A stretch of 42,464 nucleotides of DNA from Limimaricola sp. G21655-S1 (GTDB lineage Bacteria; Pseudomonadota; Alphaproteobacteria; Rhodobacterales; Rhodobacteraceae): the NCBI RefSeq assembly GCF_027213785.1, contig NZ_JAPWGO010000023.1:1-42464 (forward strand), written 5' to 3'. Both the position numbers and the translations under genes were made by a program. How positions within the stretch are numbered: position 1 is the first letter of the stretch; each line of letters starts with the position of its first letter. Below the pieces are notes generated by a model. The model was not told where the DNA came from. It was given only the letters and a program-made list of their open reading frames with translations, and did not search any database. Of the stretch, positions 1 to 6,831 are shown one piece after another.

Positions 1-214
1 CGCCGATCCTCCCATCCCCTATGGGAATTGAATCAGCCACGGGCACCCCGATCAAGATCGAGTTTTTCAACGGAATACGCCCATCCTGTCGAAGCCATAT
101 AGATCCGGCGCAAACACTGTGATGCCGTACCGGTTGGAGGGAAAGTACGCGTCGAGGACTTGGGTAACTGGAGGCATTTCAGTTCGTTTGTCCTGCAAGA
201 GAGATTTCGGTGGC

Positions 215-232
215 ATCCTGCTCCCGCAACCA
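215..232 (+). repeat. tRNA-fMet 3'-end fragment, probable attachment site
   Basis: The 18 bases end in CTCCCGCAACCA and match the 3' end of alphaproteobacterial initiator tRNA: T-stem end, acceptor strand with the A72 typical of fMet, discriminator A, and CCA. The bases just upstream do not continue into a T-loop or anticodon arm, so the tRNA is not intact. A 15-20 base copy of a tRNA 3' end is the usual core of an att site used by tyrosine integrases. I recognise the tRNA end from memory of the family; no alignment was run. Confidence 0.65.
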
Positions 233-244
233 ACTTCAGCGAAC

Positions 245-275
245 ACGCCGCAGCCTTTCAGCTCGCGGCGTTTTT
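245..275 (+). terminator. Rho-independent terminator after the tRNA fragment
   Basis: ACGCCGC at 245-251 pairs with GCGGCGT at 265-271. The stem is extended by AGC/GCT with a one-base bulge, and five T residues follow (271-275). It lies 12 bases after the CCA end, where a tRNA gene terminator normally sits. This supports reading 215-275 as the preserved downstream half of a tRNA-fMet locus. Confidence 0.75.
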
Positions 276-628
276 GCTGTCCGCAGCACTCAGCATCAAG
301 ATAAGCTTGCCCTGAAGCTCGACCGTGTGGCCGGCACTTGGAACTTGTTTGTCGAGGGTGACCTGCCAACTCGACGACTTCCCGGCATGCCTTGAGCCGC
401 GACACTGCTAGCTGGGCAAGGCCGTTGGTAGCAGGCCGGAGAGTCCGGCGCAGCTGCGTGAGCCAACCATATGCCCTGCGGCAGCGGGCCCTGCCGACTG
501 CACGCGTTGGGGTTGAGGCTCGGCTGACACGATCGGGATAAAACTGCGGGCCGAGGCGGCGAAAGTTTGGCGGCGTCTGGCGTCTGATGTTCAATCCGCT
601 CAGAAAATTCCAACCTTGAAGGTTTCCC

Positions 629-1117
629 ATGATCCGATCGCATCTGCTCACCGCGCTGTGCCTGTCGCTGGCGCTCGCGACCCCCGGCTTGGCTCAAGAA
701 ACACCCGAAGTCGCCGATGAGCTGGTATTGCAGGCCGAGGGTGGGGAACCCGCGACCTTCGATCTCGAGGCGCTCAAGGCGATGCCGGTGACCGAATTCG
801 AGACCAGCACCGTCTGGACCGATGGTGTGATCCGCTTCACCGGCGTGGCACTCGCCGACCTGCTGGAGGATGCCGATGCCGAAGGCACGGTGATCCGCGC
901 GATGGCCCGCGACGGCTATGCGGTCGAGATTCCCGTGACCGACGCCGTGCCGGGCGGCCCGATCGTCGCCTACCAGATGGATGGCGAGCCCTTGGACGTC
1001 GATATGATGGGGCCCTACTGGATCATCTATCCCTATGACAGCGACGAGGCCTACAAGGCCAAGGAGTTCGAGGATCGCAGCATCTGGCAGCTGAAATCCC
1101 TGACCCTAACCGACTGA
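629..1117 (+). CDS. Secreted molybdopterin-fold (SUOX-like) protein
   Basis: A 162-residue protein with an N-terminal signal peptide (hydrophobic stretch at about 5-20, likely cleavage after LATPGLA), so it is probably periplasmic. The rest resembles the small stand-alone oxidoreductase molybdopterin-binding domain (sulfite-oxidase fold) annotated as 'oxidoreductase' in Rhodobacterales. The features seen are the 'FTGVALADLLE' segment after an early strand and a WIIYPYD segment near the end. Family members of this size usually lack the conserved cysteine that ligates molybdenum, and no cysteine is present in the mature part. A catalytic role is therefore doubtful and a binding or sensing role possible. 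The start is an ATG with GAAGG six bases upstream. The next gene is convergent, 11 bases away. Confidence 0.7.
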   Translation: MIRSHLLTALCLSLALATPGLAQETPEVADELVLQAEGGEPATFDLEALKAMPVTEFETSTVWTDGVIRFTGVALADLLEDADAEGTVIRAMARDGYAVEIPVTDAVPGGPIVAYQMDGEPLDVDMMGPYWIIYPYDSDEAYKAKEFEDRSIWQLKSLTLTD

Positions 1118-1128
1118 ACCCTCCAGGC

Positions 1129-1542
1129 TCAGTCTGGCGAAAGGCCGAGTTTCTCGACGAAGCGCATCTCGGCCGCGACGTCGGCCAGCGCATTTATCGC
1201 CATCATGGCCGCCATGAAGGCGGCCATGCAGACGGCATGGTTAACCCCGGTCTGGATCAGCCGCTTTCGACGTGTATCGGTGCGGGCAAAGATCGGGATT
1301 TCGGGGCGCAGCAGGAAGATCGAGGCAAGATAGGCGAAGAGAAGCGCCGACAGGGCCCAGTGCAGCGCCTTGAAACCCCATAGCCCGGTCTCCAGCGCGA
1401 TCAGTCGCGCCAATCCGACGAGAAGCCCCCAGCGCAGCACGGTGAAGGTCTCGGTGGCGGCGGTCTCCAGTCGGTCGCCGACGAAACGGCGCCACCGGTC
1501 ATCGGAGAGCCGGTCCAGCCAGTTTCGCAGGCGGCCCATCAT
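1129..1542 (-). CDS. Small integral membrane protein, unknown function
   Basis: A 137-residue protein of no family I recognise. The first 30 residues are charged and arginine-rich, then come about three hydrophobic segments (roughly 36-52, 60-80 and 103-122), the first two separated by a short Trp-rich stretch. A basic loop of about 84-98 (RTDTRRKRL) lies between the second and third. This suggests an inner-membrane protein with a basic cytoplasmic face. The start ATG follows a clear GGGAGG. The gene converges on the secreted protein at 629-1117 and is divergent from the antitoxin-like gene at 1793, across 250 bases. It is a gene by its length, hydrophobic pattern and ribosome binding site; the function is open. 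Confidence 0.65.
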   Translation of the reverse strand: MMGRLRNWLDRLSDDRWRRFVGDRLETAATETFTVLRWGLLVGLARLIALETGLWGFKALHWALSALLFAYLASIFLLRPEIPIFARTDTRRKRLIQTGVNHAVCMAAFMAAMMAINALADVAAEMRFVEKLGLSPD

Positions 1543-1792
1543 CGCCTCCCTCGGAAAGGGGCGCTCTCATTGAACACCGTCAAAGGCCCGCTGCATAGGC
1601 TGCCGGCCCGCTTGGCTCGCGGGCATTAACCGAAACTCAACAAATGTAGGGACTGGATCTCCCTTGCGGGCGATCTGATCGTCCACGGGCCAAGCGAGCG
1701 GCCGCACGCAGCCAAGGGTTGTTGTCTGTACGGTTTTCTCTCTTTTCACGGTGCGCTTGCCCGCTATCTCCGCCCGCAGGGAGGCACATGTC

Positions 1793-2182
1793 ATGACGGT
1801 GAACACGGGGAGTTTTCCTGCGGGGATCGAGATGCTCGACGCGGGCGAAGTGGCGGCGCGGCTCGGCCGGTGGGTTCCGCTCGGCGCAAGCCTAGCGCGG
1901 TCCTGGGCCGAAGCCGGGCGGATCGTCGGGGTGACGCAGGGCGCGAGGCGGCTCTACCCGGCCTGCCAGTTCGATGCGGTGGGTCTGCCTCTGCCGGTGA
2001 TGCGCGAGTTGATCCTGGTGCTGCGCCCGGGCATGTCGGATGCGGATGTCCTGCGCTGGCTCGGCACGGCTTGCCCGGCATTGCAGGAGGCACGACCCGC
2101 CGAGCTGCTGCCGCTCCGGCCCGATGCGGTTTTGGAGGCGGCGCGTCTCATGGTGACAGGGCGGGCGCCCGCCGCCGCCTGA
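1793..2182 (+). CDS. Xre/MbcA/ParS-like antitoxin-family protein (orphan)
   Basis: A 129-residue protein. The C-terminal 45 residues (VLRWLGTACPAL, then ELLPL, then VLEAARLMVTG) have the look of the DUF2384 toxin-binding domain of MbcA/ParS/Xre antitoxins, in which a WL..P.PAL..PxELL core is followed by an amphipathic helix. The N-terminal part (about 10-60) resembles the small winged or helix-turn-helix module that precedes it, including the 'RRLYPACQFD' hairpin. In known systems the partner is a RES-domain toxin encoded next door. No RES gene is present here: the next gene is a methyltransferase on the opposite strand, six bases away. A GTG start at 1751 is possible, but the ATG at 1793 has GGGAGG eight bases upstream and is preferred. 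Confidence 0.65.
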   Translation: MTVNTGSFPAGIEMLDAGEVAARLGRWVPLGASLARSWAEAGRIVGVTQGARRLYPACQFDAVGLPLPVMRELILVLRPGMSDADVLRWLGTACPALQEARPAELLPLRPDAVLEAARLMVTGRAPAAA

Positions 2183-2188
2183 TCGGCT

Positions 2189-3340
2189 TCAGGTGATCGG
2201 CGGCGCGGTGAAGAGCGTGATCTTCAACCCGCCATGCGGCACAGGCGGTCCCCACGGGGTCACCGAAAGGCCCGTGGCACGGGCGAGCCCGGCCTCGCTG
2301 GTGACGATGCCGACGCGCCAGCCTTTGAAATTGCGGCGCAGCGTTTCGCCCAGCGCGCCATGCAGCCCGTACAGCAGCTTCTTGTTGCCGATCCGCCCGC
2401 CATAGGGTGGGTTGACGATCACGAGGCCCGGCGGCCCCTCGGGCGGTGTGGCGTCGCTCACCGCCGCGTGGTGGAACGTGGCCAAATCGCCGAGCCCGGC
2501 CCGAGCGGCATTGGCATTGGCGCCCGCGACCGCGCCGGCGTCGCGGTCCGAACCAGCAAAGCGCAGCTCCGGCGTAGTGGAGCCGCCCGCGGCGTCGCGA
2601 AGGGCCTGCCAGCGCGTCGCATCGAAGCTTGCCAGCCGCTCGAAGGCGAAGCCGCGCGACAGGCCGGAGGCGCGCCCAGTGGCGATCGACGCCGCCTCGA
2701 GCACGAATGTGCCCGAGCCGCACATCGGGTCATAGACCGGCTCGCGGCCGTCATAGCCACAGGCGCGCAGGAACAGCGCTGCCAAGGTCTCGCGCATTGG
2801 CGCCTTGCCGACGAACTGCTTGGTGCCGCGCCGGTGCAGCGGTGCGCCGGAACTGTCGAGGCTGAAGATCACCTCGTTGTCCTCGATCCGCACCTTGAGC
2901 GTCAGCGCCTCGATCCCGGCCTCGGCGTCGCTCTCATCGTCCTGCACCGTGTCGCCGGCGATCCGCGCGCCGAAGGCTTCGAGCGCCGTTTCGATCCGCT
3001 GCTTCGCGGCCCCCGCGTGGTAGATCTTGGAGCGGCGGCAGCTCACATCGACGCGCACCCTCTCGCCGGGGCGCAGCAGTCCGGCCCAGGGAAACTTGCG
3101 TGCCCGCTTGTCGAGTTGCGCGAGGTGGAAGGCCATGAAGGAGCCGATCCGCACCAGCACCCGGCCCGCGCCGCGCAGTTCGAGATTGGCGCGCCAGACA
3201 TCCTCCCAGCCGCCACGTGTCACCACGCCGCCGGGCACCGCCTCGGGCATGGCAAAGCCCTTTTCCCGCGCCTCTTCGGCAAGCAGCGGCTCCAGCCCGG
3301 GCGGAGCCTGCAGGAAGATTTCGAATGTATCATCGCTCAT
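2189..3340 (-). CDS. THUMP-domain class I SAM-dependent RNA methyltransferase (RlmL-like)
   Basis: A 383-residue enzyme expected to methylate an exocyclic amine of a guanosine in rRNA or tRNA, using S-adenosylmethionine. Residues about 45-150 form a THUMP RNA-binding domain. From about 180 there is a Rossmann methyltransferase with the SAM-binding DPMCGSGT (204-211) and the catalytic NPPYG (310-314) typical of N2-guanine methyltransferases. It corresponds to the N-terminal half of the fused RlmKL of gammaproteobacteria. The reading frame stays open upstream, but the ATG at 3340 begins the family's usual N terminus and has GGGAG four bases upstream. Both that site and the first two bases of the ATG lie in a perfect inverted repeat. 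Confidence 0.9.
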   Translation of the reverse strand: MSDDTFEIFLQAPPGLEPLLAEEAREKGFAMPEAVPGGVVTRGGWEDVWRANLELRGAGRVLVRIGSFMAFHLAQLDKRARKFPWAGLLRPGERVRVDVSCRRSKIYHAGAAKQRIETALEAFGARIAGDTVQDDESDAEAGIEALTLKVRIEDNEVIFSLDSSGAPLHRRGTKQFVGKAPMRETLAALFLRACGYDGREPVYDPMCGSGTFVLEAASIATGRASGLSRGFAFERLASFDATRWQALRDAAGGSTTPELRFAGSDRDAGAVAGANANAARAGLGDLATFHHAAVSDATPPEGPPGLVIVNPPYGGRIGNKKLLYGLHGALGETLRRNFKGWRVGIVTSEAGLARATGLSVTPWGPPVPHGGLKITLFTAPPIT

Positions 3341-3359
3341 GCGGCTCCCATAGCCGCAT
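3339..3359. promoter_or_regulatory. Inverted repeat over the methyltransferase start
   Basis: Perfect 8-base arms (ATGCGGCT / AGCCGCAT) are separated by five bases. In the minus-strand transcript the GGGAG ribosome binding site falls in the loop and arm, and the A and U of the AUG are in the stem, so folding would hide the start of the RlmL-like gene. Whether it regulates anything is inference. Confidence 0.4.
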
Positions 3360-3692
3360 CGCTGGGCTACCGCGATGGATTTCTCGTCCCTGCGGGATGG
3401 CGGGCGGAATTCCTTCCATGTCGGCACCGGCCCATCCGCCGCGAGGCGCAGGAAGCTCGAATGTCCCGCGCGATGCGGCGAACGGCACCGAGTGGCCGCG
3501 ATCGCCGGGTGCCCGCCCGCCGCCTCGGCGACTGTCGTGGCCGGGCCTCCATGGTGACCGTGGAATGGAGGCCTCCGCCGCGAAGGGCAGGCGTGGTCTG
3601 CGCCACCGCCTCTTGAGCGCGCTCCACCCGAAGCTAGATGTCGCGGCGCGGCCTTGATCGAAGGCCGCGCCATTTCAGTTCAGGGGGCATCC
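3341..3692. other. Non-coding interval with three perfect inverted repeats
   Basis: No frame here looks like a protein. The 352 bases separate the divergent methyltransferase and rhodanese genes and contain three hairpin-forming repeats: 3339-3359, 3544-3573 (9-base arms GGCCTCCAT / ATGGAGGCC, 12-base loop) and 3645-3671 (11-base arms, 5-base loop). The last ends ten bases before the rhodanese ribosome binding site. The interval could be a structured 5' leader or a small RNA gene. Nothing in it matches an RNA family I can name. Confidence 0.4.
3645..3671 (+). terminator. Strong hairpin upstream of the rhodanese gene
   Basis: GGCGCGGCCTT pairs perfectly with AAGGCCGCGCC around a GATCG loop. 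It is followed by ATTTCAGTT, only a weak T-tract. It may end a short transcript from 3341-3640 or act as a leader structure of the gene at 3693. Confidence 0.4.
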
Positions 3693-4064
3693 ATGAAGAC
3701 CGCGAAGAACTATCTCGACGAGGCCAATGCGCAGGTCACGCGCATTCCGGCCAAGGACGCCATCGGCAAGCACGGCGGCGACGCGCTTTTCGTCGATGTG
3801 CGCGACTCGGCGGCGATCGCCAAGACCGGCACCATCCAGGGCGCGCTGCGGGCGCCGCGTGGCTTCATCGAGTTCATGGCCGACGAGAACAGCCAGTTCC
3901 ACGAGCCGAAATTTCGCAAGGATGCCGACATCCATCTTGTCTGTGGTGCCGGCGGGCAGGCGGCGCTGGCGGGCAAGACGCTCAGGGAGATGGGCTTCGA
4001 GAAGGTCACCAATATCGGCGGCATCGGCGACTGGAAGGAAGCCGGCGGCCCGATGGAGGACTGA
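3693..4064 (+). CDS. Rhodanese-like domain protein
   Basis: A single-domain rhodanese of 123 residues, probably cytoplasmic since no signal peptide is visible. Rhodanese domains carry a sulfur atom as a persulfide on a cysteine. The likely catalytic residue is C84, in a VCGAGGQAA loop after the central strand (DIHLVC), with the usual VDVRD strand earlier (34-38) and a C-terminal NIGGIGDW segment where the family has GG...W. The loop lacks the arginine seen in classical thiosulfate sulfurtransferases, so the sulfur donor is unclear. The frame opens upstream at 3654, but the ATG at 3693 has a CAGGGGG site and a normal N terminus. It stands alone between a leader hairpin and a terminator. Confidence 0.85.
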   Translation: MKTAKNYLDEANAQVTRIPAKDAIGKHGGDALFVDVRDSAAIAKTGTIQGALRAPRGFIEFMADENSQFHEPKFRKDADIHLVCGAGGQAALAGKTLREMGFEKVTNIGGIGDWKEAGGPMED

Positions 4065-4086
4065 ACCTCTTCTCGGTCGAGAGACA

Positions 4087-4115
4087 GGGGCCGCGCCGAA
4101 TCCGCGGCCCCTTTT
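4087..4115 (+). terminator. Rho-independent terminator after the rhodanese gene
   Basis: A perfect 9-base stem, GGGGCCGCG / CGCGGCCCC, has a 7-base loop and is followed by TTTT. It begins 22 bases after the rhodanese stop codon. Confidence 0.85.
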
Positions 4116-4120
4116 GCGCG

Positions 4121-4915
4121 TCAGATGTTCATCGTGCCGACGGAGCCGCCATCGACCCGATAGGCCGAACCCACGGTGAAGCTGGCACGATCCGAGCACA
4201 ACAGCGCGATGACGGGGGCGACCTCCTCCACCTTGCCGCGCCGACCCAGCGTCAGGAACGGGCGCTCTTCCTTGAGGAAGCTCTCGATCGCCTCCTCCTT
4301 GGACACGCCCAACTCTTCGGCGCGCTTTTCCATCATGCCGTCGGTCATCGGCGTTTCGATGAAGGCGGGCGAGACGGTGTTGAACAGCACGCCCTTCGGT
4401 GCGTAGGGCATCGACACGCATTTGGTGAAGTTCAGAAGCGCCGCCTTGGCTGCGTTGTAGACCGCCTCGTCGGCATAGGGCTGCACCGCGTTCTCCGAGG
4501 TCACGAAGACGACCCGGCCCCAGCCCTTCTCGACCATGCCGGGCACCAGAGCGCGGCTGAGACGGACGGCGGACATGAAGTCGATCTCCCAGGCCTCCAT
4601 CCAGTCATCATCGGTCATCTCGAGCGGATCGCCCTTGGCGCCGGTGACGCCGGCGGCATGGACGAGGATGTCGCAGCCACCCTGTTCCGCGAGCTTGTCC
4701 TTGAGCGCCGCGATCTGGGCGGTGTCGGTGAGGTCGGCGGCCATGTAGCCCGCGGTGCCGCCGATCTGCCTGTCCGCCTCGGCGAGCGCGTCCTCGCCGA
4801 TATCGGTGAGGAAGGGATGCGCGCCTTCCTGTATCAGCAGCTTGGCCACCTCGATGCCCATGCCGCCGGAGCCGCCGGTGATGAGGGCGCGCTTGCCCCT
4901 GATGCCGAGATCCAT
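4121..4915 (-). CDS. SDR family NAD(P)-dependent oxidoreductase
   Basis: A classical short-chain dehydrogenase of 264 residues, the usual length. It has the dinucleotide-binding TGGSGGMG (13-20), the HAAG motif (86-89, N replaced by H), and a complete catalytic set S140, Y153 and K157 in YNAAK. D38 at the end of the second strand suggests a preference for NAD over NADP. The C terminus ends in the family's G..YRVDGG motif. Substrate cannot be told from sequence. The gene is divergent from treZ across 152 bases, and its 3' end faces the rhodanese terminator. Nothing ties it functionally to trehalose synthesis. Confidence 0.9.
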   Translation of the reverse strand: MDLGIRGKRALITGGSGGMGIEVAKLLIQEGAHPFLTDIGEDALAEADRQIGGTAGYMAADLTDTAQIAALKDKLAEQGGCDILVHAAGVTGAKGDPLEMTDDDWMEAWEIDFMSAVRLSRALVPGMVEKGWGRVVFVTSENAVQPYADEAVYNAAKAALLNFTKCVSMPYAPKGVLFNTVSPAFIETPMTDGMMEKRAEELGVSKEEAIESFLKEERPFLTLGRRGKVEEVAPVIALLCSDRASFTVGSAYRVDGGSVGTMNI

Positions 4916-5014
4916 GCCGTGTTCCGTTCATTGCTGGGATCGGGCCCATGGACCCGTTGCGGACCCAAGAGCCGCGAAACCCCGCTGGTTCCCCGACAGG
5001 ATGTCGCGCTGCAT

Positions 5015-5040
5015 GGAACCGGCGGGCACGCCGGCCTGTT
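5015..5040 (+). promoter_or_regulatory. EcfG-like promoter candidate for treZ (imperfect)
   Basis: GGAAC at 5015-5019 is followed, after 18 bases, by GTT at 5038-5040, i.e. GGAAC-N17-TGTT against the consensus GGAAC-N16/17-CGTT. It lies 28 bases before the treZ start. The spacer contains a hairpin-forming repeat (CCGGCG / CGCCGG, 5019-5034). Confidence 0.45.
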
Positions 5041-5067
5041 CGCGCTACAGGGGCTAAGAGGACCATC

Positions 5068-6831
5068 ATGACCAAGAACGACACGCCGCCGGCGGCAGGG
5101 GCGGCCGCATCTCGCAATCGCTGGGGCGCGCGGCCCGATGGAACGGGCCAGTGGCAATTCGGCCTCTGGGCCCCCGCGGCCAAGAAGGTCGCCCTTTGGC
5201 TCGACGGCTCCGAAACGCCCATGACCCAGGATGATGACGGCTTCTGGAGCCTCGCGGCCAAGGCCGAGCCGGGTCTCGAATACGCCTTCGTCATCGACGG
5301 CGAACGCCGTCCCGATCCGGCCGCGCGGCAGCAGGCGGGCGACGTGCATGGCCCCTCGCTGCTGGTCGATACCGCAGCCCGGGAGTGGCGCTCGGAATGG
5401 AGCGGACGCGCTTGGGACGAGGCGGTGATCTACGAGATGCATGTCGGCACCTTCACCAAGGAAGGTACCTTCGCCGCCGCCGCGAAACGGATGCAGGAGC
5501 TGGCCGATCTCGGCATCACCGCGATCGAGCTGATGCCGGTGGGCCAGTGGCAGGGCGCGCGCGGCTGGGGCTATGACGGCGTGCTGCCTTACGCGCCGCA
5601 CCCGGCCTATGGCCGCCCCAAGGACATGCAGGAATTCGTCGAGGCGGCGCAGGCCGCGGGGATGATGGTGATCCTCGACGTGGTCTACAATCACTTTGGC
5701 CCCGACGGCGCCTATCTCCATGCCTATGCGCCCGAGTTCTTCGAAGAAGAGCGCCACACGCCTTGGGGCGCGGCGATCGACTTCACCGAACCGGCCGTGC
5801 GCGAATTCTTCATCGAGAACGCGATCTACTGGCTGCGCGACTATAGGCTCGACGGGCTCAGGCTCGACGCTGTGCACCAGATCATCGACCCCTCGCCGCA
5901 TCATTTCCTCGTCGAACTGGGCGAACGGGTGCAGGCGCTCGATCTCGGGCGGCCGCTGCACCTGATCACCGAGGATGAGCGCAACGAGCCCGAGCTGCGC
6001 GACACCGGCTGCTACGTCGCGAGTTGGAACGACGACTACCATCACTCGGTGCACACCGCGCTCACCGGCGAGTCCGAGGGGTATTACGCCCCGTTTGCGC
6101 ATGATCCGATCGGCGATCTGGTCCTGTCGCTGACCCGGGGCCATGTCGAGGAGGGCCAGCCCCGCCACGGCAAAGAAACCCGCCGCGGCCGTCCGGCATC
6201 GCATTTGCCGTGGACCGGTTTCGTCAATTCCAACCAGACCCATGATCAGGTCGGCAACCGGGCCCTGGGCGACCGGCTGATCTCGCTTGCCGATCCGCGC
6301 GGGGTCGAGGTGGCGCATGCGATGCTGCTGACCTCGCCCTTCATCCCGATGCTGTTCATGGGCGAAGAGGTGGGCGAGATCGCGCCCTTCCTGTTCTTTT
6401 GCGACCACGAGGGCGAGCTGGCGCGGCTTACCCGCGAGGGGCGGCAGAGGGAGTTCAAGGATTTCCTGAGCTTTGGCGAGGAAGTGCCGGACCCGAACGC
6501 CCCGGAGACCTTCGAACGCTCGCGCCCGTTCCAAGGCGATCCGGCGCATATGGAGCATTGGCGCGACCTCACGCGGCGCTTGCTGTCGCTGCGCGCCGAG
6601 CGCATCGTACCCTTGATGAAATCGGGCCGGGCCGGGCCCGCGCGCGTCACCCGCACCGGGCCGCGCGCGATCTCCGCCTGCTGGCCCTTCGCGGAGGGGC
6701 TCGTCGTGGCGCGCATCAATCTCGGTTCTCCACCCGACACCCCGCCCACGGCCGAGCCCGAGGATTTCACCATCGGCGATCCCGCCGCCGATCCCTTTGC
6801 CTTTTCCCTGATCGTGAGCCCGCATAAATGA
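5068..6831 (+). CDS. treZ: Malto-oligosyltrehalose trehalohydrolase
   Basis: A GH13 enzyme of 587 residues that cuts the bond next to the terminal trehalosyl unit made by TreY, releasing free trehalose in the cytoplasm. The N terminus (about 25-100) is the E-set domain with the typical FGLWAPAAKKV start. The TIM barrel carries the nucleophile D267 (in RLDAVH), the acid/base E302 (ITEDER) and D393 (QTHDQVGNR). The ATG at 5068 is chosen because the family N terminus begins here and AGAGGA precedes it; upstream in-frame sequence is unlike the family. It is the first gene of treZ-treY, with a 4-base ATGA overlap to treY, and is probably transcribed from the EcfG-like promoter just upstream. Confidence 0.95.
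   Translation: MTKNDTPPAAGAAASRNRWGARPDGTGQWQFGLWAPAAKKVALWLDGSETPMTQDDDGFWSLAAKAEPGLEYAFVIDGERRPDPAARQQAGDVHGPSLLVDTAAREWRSEWSGRAWDEAVIYEMHVGTFTKEGTFAAAAKRMQELADLGITAIELMPVGQWQGARGWGYDGVLPYAPHPAYGRPKDMQEFVEAAQAAGMMVILDVVYNHFGPDGAYLHAYAPEFFEEERHTPWGAAIDFTEPAVREFFIENAIYWLRDYRLDGLRLDAVHQIIDPSPHHFLVELGERVQALDLGRPLHLITEDERNEPELRDTGCYVASWNDDYHHSVHTALTGESEGYYAPFAHDPIGDLVLSLTRGHVEEGQPRHGKETRRGRPASHLPWTGFVNSNQTHDQVGNRALGDRLISLADPRGVEVAHAMLLTSPFIPMLFMGEEVGEIAPFLFFCDHEGELARLTREGRQREFKDFLSFGEEVPDPNAPETFERSRPFQGDPAHMEHWRDLTRRLLSLRAERIVPLMKSGRAGPARVTRTGPRAISACWPFAEGLVVARINLGSPPDTPPTAEPEDFTIGDPAADPFAFSLIVSPHK

Larger units (their letters stand above)
1..628. other. Long stretch without a convincing gene (island edge?)
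   Basis: No open frame here reads like a real protein. The longest, on the minus strand from 651 to 67, has odd composition, no good ribosome binding site, and overlaps the start of the next gene. The recognisable content is a tRNA-fMet 3' end at 215-232 followed by a terminator at 245-275, both described separately. The sequence left of 215 is not the rest of that tRNA, so it was probably joined there by site-specific integration or its later decay. The 276-611 part has short GC-rich inverted repeats but nothing assignable. A small inverted repeat (AACCTT-G-AAGGTT, 612-624) surrounds the ribosome binding site of the gene at 629. Confidence 0.6.

Noticed and set aside
67-651. A 194-codon minus-strand frame in the left non-coding region
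   Set aside because: Unbalanced composition, no ribosome binding site, and it runs over both the tRNA fragment with its terminator and the start of the gene at 629.
1601-1720. Partial repeats around GCCAAGCG and a TTAACC resembling a CtrA half site
   Set aside because: The repeat arms match over too few bases, and the second TTAA of a CtrA site is missing.
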